Source of the DNA: M1-B18 sp048264125
Lineage (GTDB): Bacteria; Bacillota; Clostridia; Peptostreptococcales; Natronincolaceae
Reading direction: 5' to 3'
DNA: 64,000 nt
Assembly: GCA_048264125.1 (NCBI GenBank)
Contig: JBLXDM010000012.1
Coordinates: 1-64,000 of the forward strand
This document shows, in pieces, positions 8,477 to 15,948 of this stretch (position 1 is the stretch's first letter; every line of letters begins with the position of its first letter). A model generated the notes under the pieces. The model was not told where the DNA came from. It ran no database searches and was given only the letters and a program-made list of their open reading frames with translations. The position numbers and the translations under genes are program-made.

Positions 8477-9772
8477 ATGAATTTTCTAGACATTATTCTT
8501 GGCAGTGCCGAATCGGCCTTTTTGGAGGTCGGTGTCTTTGTCGGTGCTGTTTTGCTTTTGTTCGGTTACATAAACTACAAAAAATCCGGTAGCTTTATTG
8601 CCTCTATACAGAGGTCTAAGCGCTGGCAGCCGGTTATCGGAGCATTATTAGGCCTTACACCCGGCTGTGGTGGTGCAATTTTCGTAATGCCCTTGTTTTT
8701 CAAGAAGGCCGTGAGCTTTGGTACTGTAGTAGCGACTCTAATCGCCACTATGGGTGACTCTGCCTTCGTTATCATGGCCAGTCATCCACTGCAGTATTTA
8801 ATGATAAGTGCAATATCCTTTATTGTCGCCATTATTACCGGTTATGCCGTAGATAAGACCTCTTTGGGTGAAAGGCTTCTTGAGAGCTATAGCAGAAAAA
8901 AGAAATCAAGGGATGCCCTCAAGGAAAAGCAGGATCATGCTAAGCATCAAGAAATTATCCATAAAATGAACTCTACAGAGGAAGGGGTTATTTCCCATAT
9001 TGGTCACCAAGAGGGGGACGACATAGATTTTTACCTTCACCATAATTTAAAGGGCCATCAGGAGCTGGGAACCTTCGGCTATCATTTCACCCATAGGGGC
9101 TCGTACTTTTACTGGGGCTTTATATTCGTCGGTTTAGTGCTGGGTATAATGCTACTGGCTCAGCTGGATGTAAATACCTTGTTTATTCCCAATCTTGGTC
9201 TTGTTGTGGGAGCAACAGGTACACTTTTTTCCGTATTAATGATGCTTATGAGTAAAAAGTTTCTACGGGACGATACCCATGAGGAGGCGGAGCTAAAGGC
9301 CATGTCCTTGAAGGAAACCTTTATTCACAACGCTCAGGACACCGCCTTTGTAGTGACCTGGGTTTTTGTTGGCTTCCTTGCTTATGAGCTGCTGGTTTTA
9401 TTGCTAGGGGGAGGCGACTATCTAGCCGGTCAACAGTTAATTGAAACTGCTTTGCTAGCTACTGGTATTCTTTCGATTATCATAGGTGCCTCTGTGGGGC
9501 TAATACCAGGCTGTGGTCCTCAGATCATATTTGTTGCATTATTTGCAAGAGGTCTCGTTCCCTTTGCTGCACTGTTTGCCAATGCGGTTTCTCAGGATGG
9601 CGATGCACTGATGCCTCTTCTGGCTATAGACAGGCCCTCGGCCCTATGGGCAACTGTTATCACCACCATACCGGCCATTATCTTCGGTCTAGCTATATAT
9701 TGGCTGGAGCTTAATACCGTCTTCGGCTCAATTTTTCACACCCCCCTTGAATTTTTTAGGGGATTGCTATAA
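8477..9772 (+). CDS. Putative 10-TM manganese/heavy-metal transporter (ArsP_2 type)
   Basis: A 431-residue membrane protein. Two similar modules carry 'LLGLTPGCGGAIFVMPLF' (about 55-72) and 'GLIPGCGPQIIFVALFARG' (about 340-358), with 'TMGDSAFVIMA' and 'SQDGDALMPLLA' after them. These paired PGCG motifs mark the putative manganese transporter family related to ArsP permeases. A central loop of about 100 residues is rich in histidine (for example 'HLHHNLKGHQ'), suggesting metal binding; that is inference. The start at 8477 follows a GGGGGGATGAT site; the frame extends 12 codons upstream without one. Confidence 0.8.
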   Translation: MNFLDIILGSAESAFLEVGVFVGAVLLLFGYINYKKSGSFIASIQRSKRWQPVIGALLGLTPGCGGAIFVMPLFFKKAVSFGTVVATLIATMGDSAFVIMASHPLQYLMISAISFIVAIITGYAVDKTSLGERLLESYSRKKKSRDALKEKQDHAKHQEIIHKMNSTEEGVISHIGHQEGDDIDFYLHHNLKGHQELGTFGYHFTHRGSYFYWGFIFVGLVLGIMLLAQLDVNTLFIPNLGLVVGATGTLFSVLMMLMSKKFLRDDTHEEAELKAMSLKETFIHNAQDTAFVVTWVFVGFLAYELLVLLLGGGDYLAGQQLIETALLATGILSIIIGASVGLIPGCGPQIIFVALFARGLVPFAALFANAVSQDGDALMPLLAIDRPSALWATVITTIPAIIFGLAIYWLELNTVFGSIFHTPLEFFRGLL

Positions 9773-9783
9773 TTGACAAACTC

Positions 9784-9811
9784 AAAGAGCCAATGGCTCT
9801 TTTTCTTTTTT
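9784..9811 (+). terminator. Rho-independent terminator
   Basis: AAAGAGCC/GGCTCTTT hairpin with a three-base loop, followed by a T-rich run. It ends the transcript of the putative metal exporter. Confidence 0.9.
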
Positions 9812-9818
9812 ACGTGTA

Positions 9819-9852
9819 TTGACTATTTGTAACGCTTAGTGTAATATTACAC
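9819..9852 (+). promoter_or_regulatory. Promoter with palindromic operator over the -10 box
   Basis: TTGACT (9819-9824), a 17-bp spacer and TAATAT (9842-9847). A perfect 14-bp palindrome, GTGTAATATTACAC (9839-9852), covers the -10 element. The next gene encodes an XRE-type regulator, so autorepression at this site is likely. Confidence 0.6.
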
Positions 9853-9878
9853 CATAATATAACTTGAAGGAGCCTATA

Positions 9879-10343
9879 ATGCCTATGGATAGAAATCAAT
9901 TTGTATCAGTAGTTTGGGACAAATTTAAGCTGGTAAGGGTTGAGAGAAATTATACTCAGGAGGAAATGGCTGAAATCCTTGGAATTTCAAAAAAGACTCT
10001 GGTGCAGATAGAAAAGGGAAGGGTATCACCGGGATGGACCACCTCCATTGCCCTTTGCTCAATTTTCCGTAACAGTGAGATATTACAGAGCTGCTTTGGC
10101 GGTGACCCCCTTGAGCTTTTGGAGATTATTAGTCATACAGGCGAGCTGCGTCCTAAGGAATTAACTATGGGGGGCAAAATCTGGTGGGTGAATGTTATCG
10201 AGGAAAAGGGCTTTACGCTGCAGCAAAACATGATTACGCAGCATTATCGAATCATTGACGGCTCGAACCGAAGATGGTTCAGCACCTTCGATATAGATAT
10301 TGCTAAGGCTAAATTTCAGATATTAAAGGCAGAGAAGAGTTAG
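9879..10343 (+). CDS. XRE family transcriptional regulator
   Basis: A 154-residue protein with an N-terminal Cro/C1-type helix-turn-helix at about residues 14-70 ('RVERNYTQEEMAEILGISKKTLVQIEKGR'), then a C-terminal part of about 80 residues containing 'GGKIWWVNV' and 'YRIIDGSNRRWFSTFD' that I do not recognise. The start at 9879 follows AAGGAG. A palindrome over the promoter's -10 box suggests autoregulation. The gene overlaps the convergent antiporter gene by four bases. Confidence 0.8.
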   Translation: MPMDRNQFVSVVWDKFKLVRVERNYTQEEMAEILGISKKTLVQIEKGRVSPGWTTSIALCSIFRNSEILQSCFGGDPLELLEIISHTGELRPKELTMGGKIWWVNVIEEKGFTLQQNMITQHYRIIDGSNRRWFSTFDIDIAKAKFQILKAEKS

Positions 10344-10362
10344 GCCTCCTCTCTGCTTTTTT
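10329..10362 (+). terminator. Terminator overlapping two gene ends
   Basis: GCAGAGA/TCTCTGC hairpin followed by six T on the plus strand. It begins inside the last codons of the XRE gene and lies over the 3' end of the convergent antiporter gene. Confidence 0.75.
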
Positions 10363-11728
10363 CTTTGCTATATTTCAGCCCCTTTGTACCCCTATGCTCT
10401 ATATATCCGTATACCACTGTGGCTAATGGCAATAGATAGCATAGCAGAGCAAAGGGTAAGTATTGCAGCGTCTGAAGCTTCAATATTGAGGCTATAGCAA
10501 CAGCATTTACATTCCAGGGTATCAAGGCCACCGTCACCACACCGCTATCGGCAATTGCTCTAGCCAGAGTGGTATTTGGTATGCCTCTTTTTTCATATTC
10601 CCCCTTCAAAAACCTTCCCGGCATTATAATTGCCAGGCTTTGGTTGCATGTTACTGCAGCTACTACAAAGCTGATTAGCGAGGTCTTCATTATAAGCTGC
10701 CCGCTGCTCTTGATTCCCTTAATAAAGTCATTGATAAAGGGTTGCAGTAAGCCCATCCCCTCCAGTAGTCCGTTTAAGGCAGTGGAGATGGTAATAATCA
10801 TTATAACCATCCTCATGGAATACAGGCCTCCCCCTGACAATAGCTGTGCCAGGCTTATATCCTCGGGGTGAAAGCCTAACAGCAATACGCTTAAAATGCC
10901 AATGGGCTCCTGACCCTGCAGTATACTTAGAGCTACGGCAGCCATTAGTCCTGACAGCATGCAGTATATGATAGGCAGCTTAAACAATATCAGTAGAAAT
11001 ATCAGTATTGGAGGTATAATCAATATCCAGCTTATGGAAAAGCTCCCTTCTATAACGGCCTTTATTGCATTCACCTGTAGCAATAGCTCATCCGTCATCA
11101 CAAAGCCCTTCCCCAAAATATAGTAAATTATCATGGATAGGATATATACGGGAATAGCAGTCTTTAGCAGGCCCTTCAACATGTCCAGAAGCTTTGATTC
11201 GGTTATTGCCGCTAGTAGGTTGGCGCTGCTGGACATCGGTGAGCTTCTATCCCCCAGGTAGGCACCGGATACGATTACTCCAGCAATTAGGGGAAGAGGC
11301 ACTCCCATTGCCTTTCCTATCTCCACCAAAGGGATACCGATTGTACCGATTGTACCTAAGGAGGTTCCCAATACCATAGAAATCACGGAGGTTATTAAAA
11401 AGGCCGCTACTATAAAATTAAATTCCGAAAGATATCTGAAGCCGTATATCATCATGGTGGGTATTGTTCCGCTCTGCATCCAGGAGGCTGAAAGCATGCC
11501 TATCAATGACATGACCACAAGCACTATCGATGCCTTTTTTACCCCATCCAGCATCATTTTACACAGGGCACCAATACTAAAGCCTATATATAATCCGTAA
11601 AAAAGAAATAATATTGCCCCCAATGCCAGGCCTAAAATGGCTGTTTCATAGAGCTTTATGCCGGCTAAAATGCCCGCAAGGGTCACAGTTAATATCACTA
11701 CAGTAGTCAGCCTTTGATTTTTCAGCAT
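10340..11728 (-). CDS. nhaC: NhaC family Na+/H+ antiporter
   Basis: A 462-residue membrane protein with 11-12 hydrophobic segments. Segments such as 'GTSLGTIGTIGIPLVEIG' and 'GAYLGDRSSPMSSSANLLAA' (about residues 170-190) are hallmarks of the NhaC family, followed by 'CNQSLAIIMPGR' and 'ADSGVVTVALIPWN' in the second half. It should exchange internal sodium for protons, or act on an organic anion such as malate/lactate as some family members do. Convergent with the XRE gene; no close neighbour on its own strand. Confidence 0.85.
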   Translation of the reverse strand: MLKNQRLTTVVILTVTLAGILAGIKLYETAILGLALGAILFLFYGLYIGFSIGALCKMMLDGVKKASIVLVVMSLIGMLSASWMQSGTIPTMMIYGFRYLSEFNFIVAAFLITSVISMVLGTSLGTIGTIGIPLVEIGKAMGVPLPLIAGVIVSGAYLGDRSSPMSSSANLLAAITESKLLDMLKGLLKTAIPVYILSMIIYYILGKGFVMTDELLLQVNAIKAVIEGSFSISWILIIPPILIFLLILFKLPIIYCMLSGLMAAVALSILQGQEPIGILSVLLLGFHPEDISLAQLLSGGGLYSMRMVIMIITISTALNGLLEGMGLLQPFINDFIKGIKSSGQLIMKTSLISFVVAAVTCNQSLAIIMPGRFLKGEYEKRGIPNTTLARAIADSGVVTVALIPWNVNAVAIASILKLQTLQYLPFALLCYLLPLATVVYGYIEHRGTKGLKYSKEKSREEA

Positions 11729-11905
11729 ATGATCCTTCCTCTTCTGAATATTAATTGATGAAATTCATTAAATTAGCCCGTGGGGCATTAAGCAGGAAAC
11801 TTTTGAATTTGTATAAACATATTACCCAACCTTATTTTGCAATTTTCTCAATTCATTCCTATTCTACCACAATGCAATGGTTAATTTTATATCATTTATT
11901 TCATG

Positions 11906-11934
11906 TTTACAATTCCCCCCTTTGAATGTATGAT
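11906..11934 (+). promoter_or_regulatory. Promoter of the folate transporter gene
   Basis: TTTACA (11906-11911), a 17-bp spacer and TATGAT (11929-11934). It predicts a start around 11941, right at the THF riboswitch. Confidence 0.65.
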
Positions 11935-11943
11935 ATTTATTAA

Positions 11944-12036
11944 GGCAGAGTAGGTAGTATGCGTTAAGTGTTAGGAGATGGGAGGTCGCTCCTAAACGAA
12001 GAATTATATTCGCGATATACTACCGCTTCCGCTGCC
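11944..12036 (+). promoter_or_regulatory. Tetrahydrofolate riboswitch (class I)
   Basis: Contains the conserved THF aptamer blocks: closing stem GGCAG/CTGCC, AGTAGGTAGTATGCGTTAAG, GGGAGGTCG, then CGAAG and TACTACCGCTTCCGCTGCC. It lies between a promoter and a gene for a folate-type ECF S component, the usual partner of this riboswitch. Confidence 0.93.
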
Positions 12037-12102
12037 ACATGAGAGATTTATTACTTCTTCTCTTAATGTGGTATGTTTGTGCCAAATTAAGAGAAAGGAG
12101 GT
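12035..12102 (+). promoter_or_regulatory. Expression platform: alternative hairpins at the ribosome binding site
   Basis: Two hairpins share the segment 12058-12067. One pairs 12035-12045 (starting with the last bases of the riboswitch closing stem) with 12060-12071. The other pairs 12054-12067 with 12086-12100 and covers the GGAG of the ribosome binding site (AAGGAGG, 12095-12101). They cannot coexist, and there is no T-run, so control is probably translational. Confidence 0.6.
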
Positions 12103-12108
12103 GTAATT

Positions 12109-12663
12109 ATGGGAATCTCTCAAAAGGATGCTGCTTTAAAGGGCTCCGTCGGCAGCAGATTAACTACTAAGAAGCTGGTGCTGGCATCTATTTTCTGTGC
12201 CCTTAATATCGTCTTAACCAGATTTTTTTCAGTTATGGTCATGGAAGGAACCGTAAGGCTTGGCTTTGGTAATATACCAATCATTTTATCCGGTATGCTG
12301 CTTGGTCCCTTTGCTGGCGCTTTGACGGGTATAGTCAGCGATATCATAGGGGTAATGGTTAATCCTATGGGCTCCTTCCATCCGGGAATTACCTTAAGCA
12401 TGGCCCTAACTGGTTTAATTCCGGGCCTTGTCGTTGCCTTAAGGCCGAAGCATAAATTCTCAAAGCTCAATATTGTAGCTTCACATTTATTGGTATATGT
12501 TTTGATTTCCATGGGCCTAACAACCTACTGGCTGTCTCAGCTGATGGGTAGAGCCTTTATGGTTTTGTTACCGGGCAGAGCTCTGGGAAATGGGATTACA
12601 AGCCTTGTGTCCATACTTGTAATCAGCCTTTTGGCTAAGTTTATTAAGAATTTAGAGCTTTAA
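12109..12663 (+). CDS. folT: Folate-type ECF transporter S component
   Basis: A 184-residue membrane protein with about six hydrophobic segments and the ECF S-component signature 'LGFGNIPIILSGMLLGPFAGALTGIVSDIIG' region (about 52-84). It would bind folate in the membrane and work with an EcfAA'T energising module that is not in this window. A THF riboswitch upstream supports folate as the substrate. The N-terminal 20 residues are hydrophilic. A strong AAAGGAGG site precedes the start. Confidence 0.88.
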   Translation: MGISQKDAALKGSVGSRLTTKKLVLASIFCALNIVLTRFFSVMVMEGTVRLGFGNIPIILSGMLLGPFAGALTGIVSDIIGVMVNPMGSFHPGITLSMALTGLIPGLVVALRPKHKFSKLNIVASHLLVYVLISMGLTTYWLSQLMGRAFMVLLPGRALGNGITSLVSILVISLLAKFIKNLEL

Positions 12664-12688
12664 AAAATAGTATAAATATGAAACAAAT

Positions 12689-12730
12689 AAAAAAGATTGG
12701 CCTATTTATTTAAGCCAATCTTTTTTATTT
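12689..12730. terminator. Bidirectional terminator
   Basis: AAAAGATTGGC/GCCAATCTTTT hairpin with T-rich flanks on both strands. It serves the folate transporter gene (plus) and the peroxiredoxin gene (minus). Confidence 0.9.
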
Positions 12731-12739
12731 TATTTTATA

Positions 12740-13276
12740 TTATAATGTATCTTCTCCGGGCTTCCAATCTATTGGGCAAAGTCCGCCTGATTTTAATCCC
12801 TGAAGCACCCTTAATGTCTCATCTACACTTCTTCCTACGTTTAAGTCATGTACTACTGAATATCTTAAAACACCCTCTGGATCTATTATAAATAAGCCTC
12901 TTAGGGCTATTCCTTCTTCTTCGATTAATACACCGTAATCCTTTGCAACCTTTTGCGTCATATCAGATGCCAATGGGAATTCCAGTTTTCCTAATCCTCC
13001 CTGCTCCTGAGCTAAATTGATCCAAGCCTTGTGGGAATGCTCGCTGTCGGTGCTTACACCTAAAATTTCTGCATTCAAGCTTATAAAGTCTTGGATTCTG
13101 CTATTATAGCCCTTGATTTCTGTCGGGCAAACAAATGTAAAATCCAGTGGGTAGAAGAACATTACAAGCCATTTTCCTTTATAATTGTCAAGAGTCACCT
13201 TGCCGAAGCTTTTGCCCTCTCCATCAACTGTATTCATCTCAAAATAGGGCGTTTTTTTTCCAACCATTCTTTCCAT
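12740..13276 (-). CDS. 2-Cys peroxiredoxin (AhpC/Prx type)
   Basis: A 178-residue peroxiredoxin. The peroxidatic cysteine lies in 'PLDFTFVCPTE' (about residue 50) and the resolving cysteine in 'GGLCPIDWKPGE' near the C-terminus, the typical 2-Cys arrangement. It reduces hydrogen peroxide and organic peroxides using a thioredoxin-like donor. No AhpF or dedicated reductase gene is adjacent. It is monocistronic, with a terminator shared with the convergent folate transporter gene. Confidence 0.93.
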   Translation of the reverse strand: MERMVGKKTPYFEMNTVDGEGKSFGKVTLDNYKGKWLVMFFYPLDFTFVCPTEIKGYNSRIQDFISLNAEILGVSTDSEHSHKAWINLAQEQGGLGKLEFPLASDMTQKVAKDYGVLIEEEGIALRGLFIIDPEGVLRYSVVHDLNVGRSVDETLRVLQGLKSGGLCPIDWKPGEDTL

Positions 13277-13404
13277 TAAATAGTACCTCCTTGATTTTAA
13301 ATTTTATTTTTAACACAATAGATGTATTCCCATTTAAAAAAGCTTTAAACAGAAAAATTTATCAATTAATAATACTTATTTTAACAAAGTGGTAAATGCC
13401 TTTC

Positions 13405-13430
13405 AAAAAAGGAATAGCATCTGCTACTCC
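13405..13430 (-). terminator. Rho-independent terminator
   Basis: Minus-strand GGAGTAGC/GCTATTCC hairpin followed by six T, directly after the small spore protein gene. Confidence 0.85.
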
Positions 13431-13431
13431 T

Positions 13432-13614
13432 TTATTGAACCTCGGTTAATTCAGTGACCGGAACCTCTGTAATCTGATTTGAAAATATATCCCTCTTCAC
13501 CTTTACTGTGCTGTTTTCAGCCCTTACCTCTGAAATCCAAACAGACTTTCCCTTATGCTCCACCTTTATTACCTCCTGTGAGGCCAGTATTTCTTCTGCT
13601 CTTCTTAAATCCAT
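13432..13614 (-). CDS. sspH: H-type small acid-soluble spore protein
   Basis: A 60-residue protein matching the SspH family along its length: N-terminal 'RRAEEILASQEVIKVEHKG' , 'VWI..V', and C-terminal 'VPVTELTEV'. These proteins accumulate in the forespore and persist in the spore core. Its presence shows that the host forms endospores. It is monocistronic and ends in a hairpin terminator. A forespore sigma factor promoter is expected but I could not assign one with confidence. Confidence 0.92.
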   Translation of the reverse strand: MDLRRAEEILASQEVIKVEHKGKSVWISEVRAENSTVKVKRDIFSNQITEVPVTELTEVQ

Positions 13615-13686
13615 ATATCTTCCTCCTAAGCTTTTTATATATTTTGCTTTATTTTATGAATATTATTTATTCTAAGGCACATTACT

Positions 13687-14067
13687 TTAAAATAGATTGG
13701 CCAGCTTCAATTCTTCCTTTTTCATCATGAGGTCCACCACAAACTTTAGCTCTGCCAGTTCACCCAATGTTAGGGTTTTGTCACGATTTTCTATATACCT
13801 ATTGAGCTTTGCAATGGCCACCTCTGCCCTGTCCATATCATTATGCTCTATAGATAGCTCAAGAATATGCTTCATATTACTCCAGTCCTCCTTAATGAGC
13901 TTAAGGTCCTCCTCTGCGGCGCTCCAGTTTTCACTGGTAATAGCCTCGTCCAGCTTATCCAGCCTATTTAGCAGAGCCTCTGAATGAAATTGTACATAGT
14001 TCTTAAACATTAGGGCTCCTGTAAAAAATAGCACCAGTATTAATATGGTAATTACAACTACCTTCAT
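13687..14067 (-). CDS. DUF4363 family protein
   Basis: A 126-residue protein with one N-terminal membrane segment (about 4-22) and a helical, charged remainder likely to lie outside the membrane ('LDEAITSENWSAAEEDLKLIKEDW'). This fits DUF4363, a small clostridial family of unknown function that is often next to DUF421. Here it starts 6 bases after the DUF421 gene, so the two form an operon and may act together at the membrane. Confidence 0.8.
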   Translation of the reverse strand: MKVVVITILILVLFFTGALMFKNYVQFHSEALLNRLDKLDEAITSENWSAAEEDLKLIKEDWSNMKHILELSIEHNDMDRAEVAIAKLNRYIENRDKTLTLGELAELKFVVDLMMKKEELKLANLF

Positions 14068-14073
14068 GCTGTT

Positions 14074-14751
14074 TTATCTCCCTTCCTTTTGCTGTGCATG
14101 GAAATCTCCCTCCGTAGACAAAAATGCAAAAAAGGTATCCTCTATTTTATTTATGCCTGCCTGCTTCAGCTGCTGCTGCACCCATTCTATCCTATGGCCT
14201 GTTTTCTTCAGATTTTTTTCAATCAGCTTACCGTCAACTATTAGGGTAATCGGCAGCTCCTCCTCCTCAGGGGTTATCTGTAAATCCGATATGTTTACCT
14301 GCCGTTTATCAGCCTTTGGAATTATACTCAGCTGACCATTTGTCTCCAAAATTGCATATTCTACATCACTTACATTTGGATAATCCTTGCTCCTTAGCTG
14401 CTCCAGCAAATCATTCATATTGATTCTCAGTCGCCTTACCTCCATCTGAACGATTTTTCCTTTATTTATTAAAATGCTGGGTTTGCCGCATACAACCTCC
14501 CTGAAGGTCTCACTTTTTATTGATATATAGGAGACTATTACCTGTATTGAAAGCAATGTAAGTATTGGTATTACACCACTAATTAGGGGTATGGAGGAGT
14601 TCTCCATTGGCGTTGCCGCCAGCTCTGCTATCAGTATTGTTATCACCAGCTCAAAGGGCTGCATTTGTGCTATCTGACGCTTCCCCATCATTCGCATTAC
14701 GATAACCACCAAAAAATACAAAATAAACGCTCTAAAAAAAATTACTAGCAT
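14074..14751 (-). CDS. DUF421 (YetF-type) membrane protein
   Basis: A 225-residue protein with three N-terminal hydrophobic segments (about 1-80) that include 'RMMGKRQIAQMQPFELVITILIAELA', followed by a cytoplasmic domain with 'GKPSILINKGKIVQMEVRRLRINMNDLLEQLR'. Both halves match the YetF/DUF421 family. Related proteins in Bacillus affect spore germination and envelope properties, but the mechanism is not settled. It forms an operon with the DUF4363 gene. Confidence 0.88.
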   Translation of the reverse strand: MLVIFFRAFILYFLVVIVMRMMGKRQIAQMQPFELVITILIAELAATPMENSSIPLISGVIPILTLLSIQVIVSYISIKSETFREVVCGKPSILINKGKIVQMEVRRLRINMNDLLEQLRSKDYPNVSDVEYAILETNGQLSIIPKADKRQVNISDLQITPEEEELPITLIVDGKLIEKNLKKTGHRIEWVQQQLKQAGINKIEDTFFAFLSTEGDFHAQQKEGR

Positions 14752-14903
14752 CCCTTCACCTACCTTTAATTGCTTACCTTATTATTACCAATAAGGTAAG
14801 ATATATTAATTTTGAGTGTTAAAATAACAAGTTATAATTTTCATGATTGGGTATATTTATTAAGAGTATCTATTATCGTATATATTTGGAAAGGAGAAAT
14901 ACT

Positions 14904-15923
14904 ATGAGCAGCTTATTTTCACCCTTTGAGGTTAAAAACCTAAGTATAAAAAATCGAATAGTGATGGCCCCCATGTGCCAATACAGCGGGGATGACAGCG
15001 GTTTTGCCAAGGACTGGCATCTAACGCATTATGTTTCCAGAGCTATCGGAGGCGTTGGCTTAATCATTTTTGAGGCCACAGCTGTGGAGGCCAGAGGTAG
15101 AATTTCCGCCAATGACCTTGGCATATGGCAGGAGGCGCATATTGATGGCTTAAGTAGGATTGTAGCAGAATGTAAAAAATATGGTGCCGCTGTAGGTATA
15201 CAATTAGCCCACGCTGGAAGAAAGTGCAGCATTTCCTCCGAAAGGATAGTTGCCCCAAGTGCAATCGCCTTCAGTGAGGACTATCAGACACCAGAGGAGC
15301 TGTCTATAGACGAAATCAAAAAAATAGTGGTTTCCTTCAGTGAAGCCGCGGCAAGGGCTTTAAAGGCGGGCTTTGATATTATTGAGGTCCATGGTGCCCA
15401 TGGCTATCTGATCAATGAATTTTTATCCCCCCTTAGCAACAGACGCACAGATGCGTATGGCGGCAGCCTCGAAAATCGGGTTCGATTTTTGAAAGAAATA
15501 CTTGAGGCCATAAGAGGGGTGTGGCACAAGGACAGAGCCTTGGCATTGAGGGTATCGGCTGAGGATTATATCGTAGAGGGCAACCATCCTGAGGATTTAG
15601 CCGCCATGATAAACCTCCTGAAGGAATATGAGGTGGATATTGTAAATGTAAGCTCTGGGGCTATTGTCCCCGTCACCTTTAGAAGCTATCCCGGTTACCA
15701 GATACCATTTTCCGAAACAATTAAGCAGCTTACAGGGCTTCCCACAATCGCAGGTGGATTGGTGACCTCCTCCTATATGGCTGAGGAAATAGTAGCAAAT
15801 AACAGAGGTGACCTGGTTTATGTTGGTCGTGAGCTTCTAAGAAATCCTTATTGGCCCCTACAGGCTTCAAAGGAGCTTCGAGCTGATATTAAGTGGCCTG
15901 TACAGTACGAAAGGGCAAAATAA
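14904..15923 (+). CDS. namA: NADPH dehydrogenase, old yellow enzyme family
   Basis: A 339-residue ene-reductase of the YqjM/NamA class (Bacillus YqjM is about 338 residues). FMN-barrel landmarks are 'IVMAPMCQYS' with the class-specific cysteine near residue 26, 'QLAHAGRK', 'HGAHGYLINEFLSPLSN..TD.YGG' and 'GRELLRNPYW'. It reduces activated C=C bonds of enones and nitro compounds with NADPH. The start at 14904 follows AAAGGAG; an in-frame extension to 14847 lacks a site. It shares a terminator with the convergent aldehyde dehydrogenase gene. Confidence 0.93.
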   Translation: MSSLFSPFEVKNLSIKNRIVMAPMCQYSGDDSGFAKDWHLTHYVSRAIGGVGLIIFEATAVEARGRISANDLGIWQEAHIDGLSRIVAECKKYGAAVGIQLAHAGRKCSISSERIVAPSAIAFSEDYQTPEELSIDEIKKIVVSFSEAAARALKAGFDIIEVHGAHGYLINEFLSPLSNRRTDAYGGSLENRVRFLKEILEAIRGVWHKDRALALRVSAEDYIVEGNHPEDLAAMINLLKEYEVDIVNVSSGAIVPVTFRSYPGYQIPFSETIKQLTGLPTIAGGLVTSSYMAEEIVANNRGDLVYVGRELLRNPYWPLQASKELRADIKWPVQYERAK

Positions 15924-15945
15924 AACTCAGCATGTGCTGAGTTTT
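15922..15945. terminator. Bidirectional terminator
   Basis: AAAACTCAGCA/TGCTGAGTTTT hairpin with a two-base loop. It begins in the namA stop codon and ends 4 bases before the stop of the convergent aldehyde dehydrogenase gene. Confidence 0.88.
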
Positions 15946-15948
15946 ATT

